Assembly (NCBI GenBank): GCA_900547995.1
Contig: URIY01000019.1
Span: 1 to 31,666, forward strand
Reading direction: 5' to 3'
Length of the DNA: 31,666 nucleotides
From: an uncultured Mycoplasmatota bacterium
GTDB taxonomy: Bacteria > Bacillota_I > Bacilli_A > RF39 > UBA660
Below are positions 7,452-14,002 of this stretch, one piece after another. Within the stretch, counting starts at the first letter, position 1, and the number at the start of each line of letters is the position of its first letter. A program made the position numbers and the translations under genes. Below the pieces are notes generated by a model. That model searched no databases, had not been told where the DNA came from, and was given only the letters and a program-made list of their open reading frames with translations.

Positions 7452-8276
7452 CTATTTTTTAATAGTAACCACATGCGGATAAGGAATTTCTATTCCTTCC
7501 TTATCAAATCTTTTTTTAATTATATAATTTAAATTATACATATTTTCAAATGTTTCACTATTATCTTTACCCCAAACCCATGCTCTTAAAGTTATTGAAG
7601 AATCATTCCAACTAGCTACCCTAACTTTTGGAAATTCCACATCTTTGTTCTTTCCCTTTGGATTAGGATGATACATCTTTTTCATTTCTTCTTTAATAAT
7701 ATTCATTGCTTTATCAACATCGGATTCATAAGACACTGTAAAATCTACAAGTTTCATATTTTCATTATCAGAGTAATTAAAGTTTTCAATTGTATATGAA
7801 TTTAATTGACCATTAGGAATTATAATTCTTCTATTATTAATAGTTCTAATTATTGTATGTCTCATTGTAATATCTTCAACAGTACCACTCACACCTAAAG
7901 AAGTACATTCAATAAAATCACCTACTTCAAAAGCATCACCTATAACTAAAGCAAAACTACCAAAAAAATCTTTTAAACTTTCTTGAGCCGCAAGACCTAA
8001 AACAACTGATCCAATTCCTAATCCAGATAATAATGTTACAGAAAACTTATGAAATGCTTCAAATTGTCCTAATACTAAAATAATCATTAAAGAATATAAA
8101 ATCAATTTCTTTATTCTTTTAATAAACATAAGTAAAGTTGTTACATTCTTTTTTCTTTTTCTTCTTATGGTTCTATCTATTAATTTATCAACTATTTTAT
8201 TAATTAGTATAGCAACAGCTATTATTAATATTATACCAATACATTTATCCAAATAATTATCTAAAAATTTCTTCAT
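7452..8276 (-). CDS. Small-conductance mechanosensitive channel, MscS family
   Basis: A 274-aa membrane channel that opens when membrane tension rises, releasing solutes during osmotic downshift. Three helices are seen at about residues 8-28, 48-72 and 80-115. The third carries the Gly/Ala-rich pore pattern (LSGLGIGSVVLGLAAQESLKDF). The beta domain follows (FEVGDFIECTSLGVSGTVEDI, then RRIIIPNGQL), then an alpha-beta cytoplasmic domain ending at IPYPH. The domain order and length match small MscS/YkuT-type channels. The ATG at 8276 is preferred over 8300 because GGAGTG lies five bases upstream of it. Divergent from the gene at 8376. Confidence 0.94.
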   Translation of the reverse strand: MKKFLDNYLDKCIGIILIIAVAILINKIVDKLIDRTIRRKRKKNVTTLLMFIKRIKKLILYSLMIILVLGQFEAFHKFSVTLLSGLGIGSVVLGLAAQESLKDFFGSFALVIGDAFEVGDFIECTSLGVSGTVEDITMRHTIIRTINNRRIIIPNGQLNSYTIENFNYSDNENMKLVDFTVSYESDVDKAMNIIKEEMKKMYHPNPKGKNKDVEFPKVRVASWNDSSITLRAWVWGKDNSETFENMYNLNYIIKKRFDKEGIEIPYPHVVTIKK

Positions 8277-8321
8277 ATACACACTCCATGATAAAATCAT
8301 TATACTATAAGTAATTTAGTT

Positions 8322-8349
8322 TTGCAAATTATAAAAGTTATGTTATAAT
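8322..8349 (+). promoter_or_regulatory. Promoter of the gene at 8376
   Basis: TTGCAA (8322-8327), 16-base spacer, TATAAT (8344-8349) with TGT before it, an extended -10. A GGGGG ribosome site follows at about 8364-8368. A TATAAT on the minus strand near 8300 serves the divergent MscS gene. Confidence 0.65.
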
Positions 8350-8375
8350 ATAACCTATCCAAAAGGGGGATACCT

Positions 8376-9125
8376 ATGAATTATTTAACAGTTGGAACAA
8401 ATATAATATCTATTGATTTATTTCAAAACATCGAAAATAAGTCTGGCCCAAAACCATACGGAGGAATTTGGGCAACTCCACATAACAAACTATACACAGG
8501 TTATAATGAATGGGTAGACTTTTTATGTGTTAATCCTTACATGCTTTATTATAAAAATTCAAACAACCCATATAATTTACCAGCTTGTTTTATAACATTA
8601 AAAGATAATATTAAAATATTTGAAGTATCAAAAAAAGAAGATTTAGAATATTTAAAACAAACATTTCCCCACAACAGTTGGATAGATTTTGAAAAACTAT
8701 CAAAACATTATGATGGAATTTATATGAATTTTAGTAAATTAAAACATAATTTAGATAAAGACTTATTAAATCAAATTTTATCATATGCTGTAAATACACT
8801 AATAATATTTAATCCCCATTGTATAAAATATTATCAAAAAGCCGAAGTTAGATTAGAAAGAATAGGAAACGCAATAAACCCATTATTTGAATATAAAATT
8901 GTTATAGATGAAAAAAAAGAAAGCATTAAAAAGCCGAACAAAGAAACTGAAACTTTACTGGAAAATATACGAAAATTTATCCAAGAAAATCATCTTTGCT
9001 TAAATGAAGAAAGTTTTAGCTTAATAAAAAAATTCTTTAATGTAGACATTAACGAAACTTTAAGCTCTACTGATTTAGCAAAAAGTGAGTTATTACTGAT
9101 AAGAAAATCATTTCAAAGTATTTAA
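8376..9125 (+). CDS. Unknown protein with possible ADP-ribosyltransferase-like fold
   Basis: 249 aa, cytoplasmic, no signal peptide or membrane segment. I do not firmly recognise it. The N-terminal part contains KPYGGIWATP at 26-35 followed by an aromatic stretch (YNEWVDFL). Later come HYDGIYMNF near 109 and LIIFNPHCIKYY near 141-152. This order (Pro-x-Gly-Gly-x-Trp-Ala block, a Tyr-Asp-Gly-Ile strand, and a closing FNP-x2-I strand) recalls uncharacterised phage and bacterial proteins thought to have an ART-like fold; I hold that weakly. The last 70 residues are charged and helical. It has its own promoter and a strong ribosome site, and its stop codon overlaps by four bases the stop of the convergent VTT gene. 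Confidence 0.5.
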   Translation: MNYLTVGTNIISIDLFQNIENKSGPKPYGGIWATPHNKLYTGYNEWVDFLCVNPYMLYYKNSNNPYNLPACFITLKDNIKIFEVSKKEDLEYLKQTFPHNSWIDFEKLSKHYDGIYMNFSKLKHNLDKDLLNQILSYAVNTLIIFNPHCIKYYQKAEVRLERIGNAINPLFEYKIVIDEKKESIKKPNKETETLLENIRKFIQENHLCLNEESFSLIKKFFNVDINETLSSTDLAKSELLLIRKSFQSI

Positions 9126-9706
9126 TTAATTTTAAATACTTTTTTTATTATAATACTAAATATATACGCAATAACAACCATTACAATAACAGTAATAATA
9201 CTACTTGGATTATGAAAACTTTCTAATAACCCTGTACCAACTACACCCCAAAAATACACTAAAAATAATTTGCTAATTAAAATAGCTATTAAAAACTTTT
9301 TAAAATCCATATTACATAAACCAGCAGCAATATTTATCATAAACGCAGGTGTAAAAGGAATAGATAATATTACTGTAACTTGTGTTAAACTTAAATTTTC
9401 AATATAGTTCATACATTTAGTAAGTAAATTTATATCTTTTATTTTTTTTACTATCCAATTTCTAAACAATTTTTTTACTAGAAGATAAGATAAAACGCAA
9501 CCAATACAAGTACAAACCCAAGAAATAATAAAACCAAGTATGTTACCAAAAGCTACAAAGTTAATTGTTATAAATACAAATAAAGGTAACGGAGGAATTA
9601 TACTTTCAAATATAATTAATAATGACCCAAATAATGGCCCATATACTCCTAAAGAATCTATTGTACTCATAATAAAATTATAAAAACTATTAAATAATTC
9701 ACTCAT
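9122..9706 (-). CDS. VTT/DedA-family membrane protein
   Basis: A 194-aa polytopic protein of the SNARE-associated/VTT (DedA, TVP38) family. The YGPLFGSLLIIFESIIPPLPLF block with its double proline is the family's re-entrant loop signature, followed by about four helices and the ILSIPFTPAFMINIAAGL segment. DedA-type proteins flip lipid carriers or phospholipids and support envelope homeostasis; recent work ties some to undecaprenyl-phosphate recycling. Which lipid applies here is unknown. The first ATG at 9718 is unlikely: an extended -10 (TGGTATACT, minus strand, 9723-9731) places the transcript start near 9716, so 9706 is used. Neither start has a good ribosome site, and the leader would be very short. 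Confidence 0.85.
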   Translation of the reverse strand: MSELFNSFYNFIMSTIDSLGVYGPLFGSLLIIFESIIPPLPLFVFITINFVAFGNILGFIISWVCTCIGCVLSYLLVKKLFRNWIVKKIKDINLLTKCMNYIENLSLTQVTVILSIPFTPAFMINIAAGLCNMDFKKFLIAILISKLFLVYFWGVVGTGLLESFHNPSSIITVIVMVVIAYIFSIIIKKVFKIN

Positions 9707-9752
9707 AATATACCACATTAATAGTATACCACAAAAACATAAAAATACATAA

Positions 9753-10007
9753 TTATCTTAAAACTTGTGTTACATCATAACCTAAATACTCTAACATAGC
9801 AACAACCCTTCGACTTAAAAAACCTTTATTACAAATAATATAATATTTATTAACTGGATTTAAATAATGTTTACTATCCATCAGTAATTTATCAGCGTAT
9901 ATATTAACAGCACCAGATGTAGGATTTAATTTAAAATCTGCAGGATGTTGAACATCTATAAGTATTCCCATACTAGGATTAAAATCATTAAATGAAATTC
10001 TTTTCAT
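9753..10007 (-). CDS. Rhodanese-like domain protein
   Basis: An 84-aa single rhodanese domain, smaller than the usual 100 or so residues. ILIDVQHPADFKLNPTSGAVNI matches the rhodanese opening (ID-R-x3-E/D-F-x3-H-I-x-GA-x-NI), with a Gln-His-Pro in place of the common Arg-x3-Glu. The active loop is CNKGFLSRRVVAMLEYLGYDV, with the persulfide-forming cysteine at about residue 59. Such proteins carry sulfur for cofactor or tRNA thiolation or act in redox control. The start is uncertain: GTG at 10016 or ATG at 10007, neither with a clear ribosome site. It stands alone between the VTT gene and the Rpn-like nuclease. Confidence 0.8.
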   Translation of the reverse strand: MKRISFNDFNPSMGILIDVQHPADFKLNPTSGAVNIYADKLLMDSKHYLNPVNKYYIICNKGFLSRRVVAMLEYLGYDVTQVLR

Positions 10008-10062
10008 ATATATCACACTATAATGTATGAATATATTATAATTTATCCTATTATATTAACCT

Positions 10063-10087
10063 AAAAAAGGAACATTATAGTCCCTTT
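10063..10087 (-). terminator. Terminator of the Rpn-like gene, overlapping its 3' end
   Basis: On the minus strand AAAGGGA pairs with TTCCTTT (one G-U) around an 8-base loop that contains the stop codon, then TTT. The hairpin overlaps the last codons. Confidence 0.6.
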
Positions 10088-10923
10088 CTTAATTTTTCAA
10101 CTTCATCTAAAGATAATCCAGTAACTCTACAAATAAAATCACTATTAGTATTTTCTCTAAGCATATTCAGTGCAACTTCAACTTTATTTTGCTCAATGCC
10201 TTGTTCAACACCACTTGCTTCACCTAGTTCATATGCTTCTTGCTTCTTTAACTCATCATAATCATAATATAATAATGAGTCAAAATTATCTGTTAATTCT
10301 TTTGCTTCATCTACCATCTTTTCCATAAGACTATCTCCTTCATATACTTCTCTTAGGATCTTTTCATCATTACATACTAACAAGTATAATAAATATTCTA
10401 ATGAATTCTTTCTTTCCTTAATTATAGTATAATCAGTTTTTATGATTTTGGCAAGATATACATCTACTATTTCTAATATTGGATGTACTTCTTCTTTCGT
10501 CTCAACATCTATCAATCTACTTCTTGTTACAAATCTTTCTTTATGCGATACATCATAAGAGTTTAAGTTTATCTGATAAACTTTCTTTAATACCTTGTCA
10601 TAATCCTTTGATGTTTTTATTTGTTTTAGTATTAGATGACAGAAATATGCTGTGTTTTTATTTTGAATACTTCTTGAATTACTCGTATTAATTTCTATAT
10701 TAACTATCGCTTCATCATCTTCAATAATTAAATCTACTTCACTATTAACAACATTTTCATTAACTCCCACACTGGGATGAAATATTTGAAAACTAAATAA
10801 TTCACTCGGTAAATCCAAAACTTCACATACTATTCTTGCTAAATATTGATAACCACTAAAAGAGGTAAACAATTTCTTAACTACCTTATCTCTCATATAA
10901 AGCTCTCTAACCTTCACTTGCAT
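10075..10923 (-). CDS. Rpn-like PD-(D/E)XK nuclease family protein (recombination-promoting/transposase-like)
   Basis: A 282-aa protein of the Rpn / 'PD-(D/E)XK nuclease family transposase' group. The nuclease core is seen as EVDLIIEDDEAIVNIEINTSN at about 62-82, with D64 and E77; the third position is Asn79 (EIN) where many members have Q or K. TAYFCHLILKQIK and the later DVSHKERFVTRSRLID are typical downstream blocks. The C-terminus has the helical tail common to the family (YELGEASGVEQGIEQNK, then a LxREN...I...TGLSxxEV-LR degron-like repeat). Members cut DNA and promote RecA-independent recombination, and are often phase-variable; cellular role uncertain. AGGAGG lies 8 bases before the ATG at 10923. 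It has its own promoter and terminator, so it is not part of the secretion operon just upstream. Confidence 0.85.
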   Translation of the reverse strand: MQVKVRELYMRDKVVKKLFTSFSGYQYLARIVCEVLDLPSELFSFQIFHPSVGVNENVVNSEVDLIIEDDEAIVNIEINTSNSRSIQNKNTAYFCHLILKQIKTSKDYDKVLKKVYQINLNSYDVSHKERFVTRSRLIDVETKEEVHPILEIVDVYLAKIIKTDYTIIKERKNSLEYLLYLLVCNDEKILREVYEGDSLMEKMVDEAKELTDNFDSLLYYDYDELKKQEAYELGEASGVEQGIEQNKVEVALNMLRENTNSDFICRVTGLSLDEVEKLRKGL

Positions 10924-10949
10924 CAGCCATTCCTCCTTTCTTCTTGCTT

Positions 10950-10977
10950 ATTATACACAAGAAAAATGAGGCTGCAA
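10950..10977 (-). promoter_or_regulatory. Promoter of the Rpn-like gene
   Basis: On the minus strand TTGCAG (10972-10977), 16-base spacer ending in TGTG, and TATAAT (10950-10955). It lies between the secretion-operon terminator and the Rpn start. Confidence 0.7.
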
Positions 10978-10987
10978 GCGTTTCGAC

Positions 10988-11007
10988 AAAACATATCAAA
11001 ACATACC
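10988..11007. repeat. Tandem 10-bp direct repeat upstream of the Rpn promoter
   Basis: Two abutting copies, AAAACATATC (10988-10997) and AAAACATACC (10998-11007), differing at one base. They sit 11 bases upstream of the -35 box, where an activator or repressor might bind. Confidence 0.45.
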
Positions 11008-11017
11008 AAAATCCAAC

Positions 11018-11042
11018 AAAAAAAGCTCTGATGTTCAGAACT
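11018..11042 (-). terminator. Strong terminator closing the type IV secretion operon
   Basis: On the minus strand AGTTCTGA pairs with TCAGAGCT (one G-U pair) around an ACA loop, then a run of Ts. It begins one base after the virD4 stop codon. Confidence 0.88.
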
Positions 11043-13175
11043 TTATTCATCACTATCTTCAAAAAAATCATCAAAAAATTCATCATCTGATACAACGTTA
11101 TCAGCAATTACTTTACTATCTGCATCAACATTTATTTTGGGATTTTCTTCTTTAGCTTCTTCTTTTATATTAATCATTGGGCCTTCTTTTGCTGCATCTG
11201 TAATTGATAATAATTTATCATCAGATTTAGTTTCCATATTTTTTTTCTTTTGCTCTTCTTCTTGACGATCTAGTTCTTTAAACTTTTCATCTAAATCCTT
11301 AAGCATACTATCAATATCCATACTACTTAGACCACTAGGGTTGGGTTTAAATCCACTATTTGCAGATGGCATTCCAAATGGATTGTATGAAGGCATTCCA
11401 AAATCCATAGGCTTAAACGGATTGTTATCATGTATTTCCCCATTTTGAGCCATTTTTTTACTTCGCTCTTCAGTTACAAATTTCTTTAAATCAAACATTT
11501 CTACTTCATGTTTCATTCTATTTGGATATTCTTCTTCTTTTCTTTCAATACCCCATTCCATTTTAAAATCTGGCTCTAATTTAGTTCTAAATGGACTAGT
11601 TCTAAGTCTTATAATTATTGCTTCAAATAACTTCATTTTTTGTAAATCAGTTATTGTTATAAGTGGTCTAGTTGCATTTTTATCTTTTTCATCGGTGACT
11701 TTTACTTCCCCACACATTTTACTAATTTCTTCTAGTGCTTTCATTTCAGTACTTATCAAGTAAACTAAGTTGCCACAGTTACCTTTAATAATTTCTGCAA
11801 CATTATCACCATATACATCATTTAATTGAGCAAAGTTTTGAATAATAAATGTAAATCTAATATCTCTACTTCTTGCTGCAGATACCATAGCATCAACATC
11901 TTTTAAAGGAGGCATATTTGCAAATTCATCCAGAATAAAATTAGTTCTAACGGGAAGCTTTCCACCATTTTCTTGCGCTACATCAATTAATGTTTCATAA
12001 CATTGCTTAATAAATATAGTCATCAATGGATGATAAGTTTTCTTTTCATCATGAATAATCATGAACACGGCAGTTTTACCATTACCAATATCTTTCATAT
12101 TAAAATCACTATAAGAAAGCATTTCACTTAAGGCCTCACCAGTAGAGAAATTTCTTATCTTTTGTCTAAATGTTGCAAGTAATCCTCCCTTTGTATCATT
12201 CGGAGCATTAATAGTACTTGAGGCAAACATATAAGCATTAGATTTTTCACCTTTCATACTAAAATATTCTTTAATATAATTACTTGTAGCATATCTTTCT
12301 TCTCCAACAGTACTCATAACATTTATACTATTTAAATTTACTTCTTCTTCTTTAGCATCTTGAAATAATCCTAAAGCCAGTCCAGAGAAATAGTCTGCTG
12401 CTGACTTTTCCCAGAAATCAGATTCACTTTTATTAGATGGGTCATACAAGATATTTAAAGCAACGTCATTTAATAATTCAATTGCTTTATCTTGATTTCC
12501 GGCTCTATAATAATTATTTGGAAGTGCAAGAGGGTTCCAACTATTTCCCCTTTGAGGTTCTCTAAAATTTAAAACAATAATTCTATAACCTTTTTCTTTT
12601 AAATAACTTGCACTATATTTATAAATTTCACCTTTAGGGTCAGTAATAATCATTGACTCACCCTTTTTAGCCAGTAGATTAACCATCGGTTTAACGATAG
12701 TTTGCGTTTTACCACTACCAGTAGAACCAATTACTAAGTTATGATACTCTCCGTTATCAACCCAAATATTTTTACCATCATTAATAAGTGGTATTCCTGC
12801 AGCATTTACAACTTCATCAGTTGGATGCACACATTCTACATCAGATTGTTCTTTAATATCTTTTTCTTTTGCCCAACTAGAATAACCATCACTTGATTTT
12901 TTCTTTAAAGTAATACCAATACCAACTTCACCTTTTTCTCTTTTAAAAATATAAGACGAAACTGTAGAGAAAATTGCCACTATTGCAATAATAAATAAAA
13001 TTAAAGTTGCACCTATGTAATCCGGAGTAAATGCTTTAAAAGGCAATAATCCATAAAATGTACCATCAGCGGTTAAAGATGAAATATTTAAAACTGCAAT
13101 TGCACATAAATACAATAGTAATAAACAATATATTACAAATAACATAAAATCTTTAGGCTCTACTTTAAACTTCAT
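11043..13175 (-). CDS. virD4: VirD4/TraG-family type IV coupling protein
   Basis: A 710-aa membrane ATPase that brings substrates to the type IV channel. Two N-terminal helices at about 8-32 and 53-75 anchor it. The motor domain shows Walker A GSTGSGKT at 150-157, a TraG-type DPKGEIYK at 179-186, FWEKSAADYFSGLALGLF near 254-271, Walker B NFILDEFANMPP at 412-423, and ARSRDIRFTFIIQN at 434-447. The last 100 residues are low-complexity with Met/Gly/Pro then many Lys and Glu, ending in an acidic DDEFFDDFFEDSDE tail, a place where coupling proteins contact substrates or partners. GAGGAA precedes the ATG. It is the last gene of the operon. Coupling proteins normally deliver a relaxase-DNA complex, yet no relaxase gene is seen nearby. 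Confidence 0.95.
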   Translation of the reverse strand: MKFKVEPKDFMLFVIYCLLLLYLCAIAVLNISSLTADGTFYGLLPFKAFTPDYIGATLILFIIAIVAIFSTVSSYIFKREKGEVGIGITLKKKSSDGYSSWAKEKDIKEQSDVECVHPTDEVVNAAGIPLINDGKNIWVDNGEYHNLVIGSTGSGKTQTIVKPMVNLLAKKGESMIITDPKGEIYKYSASYLKEKGYRIIVLNFREPQRGNSWNPLALPNNYYRAGNQDKAIELLNDVALNILYDPSNKSESDFWEKSAADYFSGLALGLFQDAKEEEVNLNSINVMSTVGEERYATSNYIKEYFSMKGEKSNAYMFASSTINAPNDTKGGLLATFRQKIRNFSTGEALSEMLSYSDFNMKDIGNGKTAVFMIIHDEKKTYHPLMTIFIKQCYETLIDVAQENGGKLPVRTNFILDEFANMPPLKDVDAMVSAARSRDIRFTFIIQNFAQLNDVYGDNVAEIIKGNCGNLVYLISTEMKALEEISKMCGEVKVTDEKDKNATRPLITITDLQKMKLFEAIIIRLRTSPFRTKLEPDFKMEWGIERKEEEYPNRMKHEVEMFDLKKFVTEERSKKMAQNGEIHDNNPFKPMDFGMPSYNPFGMPSANSGFKPNPSGLSSMDIDSMLKDLDEKFKELDRQEEEQKKKNMETKSDDKLLSITDAAKEGPMINIKEEAKEENPKINVDADSKVIADNVVSDDEFFDDFFEDSDE

Positions 13176-13218
13176 AACATTTCCTCATTTCTTCTTAATA
13201 TTATACAACAAAATAACA

Positions 13219-13992
13219 TTATTTAATATGTTTTTTTAACATAATTATAATAAATAATCCCCCAGCAAAACAAATAACAACAATAATAATTAATAATTCA
13301 TTATTTTTTTTAGTATCCTTTTTTACATCGTCTTTTTTATCATCATTATCATCTTTATCTATTACATCATCTTTATCTCCAGTAAAATCACTTAAATCAT
13401 CTTTAACAGTATTAACAGTTATTTTAATTGATTTATTATTATAATTATTTCTATTTATTAACCATGTATATAGATTATTATTAACAACATCTGCATTACT
13501 TGAAATTACTTCTAAATCAGTTTTTATAGTTACTTTTATTTCATTTAATAAAGAATATGTATCAAATATATTACATCTATTACTAGTTTTAAGCAAATAC
13601 ATATTATTACTTTTTTGAATATTTAATTCTTCAAAACATTGTTTAACAGCATTAGATCTATAATAATCATCAAAACTAAATACATTTTGTATATTAAGTC
13701 CTTGAAAATTTCCATTACTATAATTATTTATATTATAAAATCTTACATTTTTTTGATAACCACTTTCATAGTAATCATAATTTTCATCATTAAAATAAAT
13801 TGGTTCATATGTATTAACAGAATTATTTAAAAAGTTAATTAACAAATCATCCCCGTACATTTCATTTAAAGAAATATCAGTATACACCTTTGTTACTTCA
13901 TTTATACTTTCTTCAGTAAGAGTTAAATCATAACTTACTTCACAACCAGTCAAACAAATTAAGCATATTGCACAAAGAATTACCCTTTTCAT
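13219..13992 (-). CDS. LppM-like lipoprotein with C-terminal membrane helix, T4SS operon
   Basis: 257 aa. The N-terminus MKRVILCAICLICLTGCEVS is a lipoprotein signal with lipobox LTGC; Cys17 would be lipidated. The extracellular part begins with the pattern of LppM/DUF3153-type lipoproteins (YDLTLTEE, later EVISSNADVVNNNLYTWLINR and a basic-aliphatic strand). The family guess rests on pattern only. Two further cysteines (CFEEL, RCNIFD) could form a disulfide. After an Asp/Lys-rich linker (about 200-227) there is a transmembrane helix at about 231-252 and a short basic tail. Being anchored at both ends is unusual. It lies between virD4 and the giant wall enzyme, with 10 bases to the latter and a strong GGAGGA site, so it is probably an envelope component of the machine. 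Confidence 0.7.
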   Translation of the reverse strand: MKRVILCAICLICLTGCEVSYDLTLTEESINEVTKVYTDISLNEMYGDDLLINFLNNSVNTYEPIYFNDENYDYYESGYQKNVRFYNINNYSNGNFQGLNIQNVFSFDDYYRSNAVKQCFEELNIQKSNNMYLLKTSNRCNIFDTYSLLNEIKVTIKTDLEVISSNADVVNNNLYTWLINRNNYNNKSIKITVNTVKDDLSDFTGDKDDVIDKDDNDDKKDDVKKDTKKNNELLIIIVVICFAGGLFIIIMLKKHIK

Positions 13993-14002
13993 TATTCCTC
14001 CT

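Noticed and set aside
10907..11107. Open frame across the T4SS terminator on the minus strand
   Set aside because: It overlaps virD4 and the terminator hairpin and has no ribosome site or family pattern.
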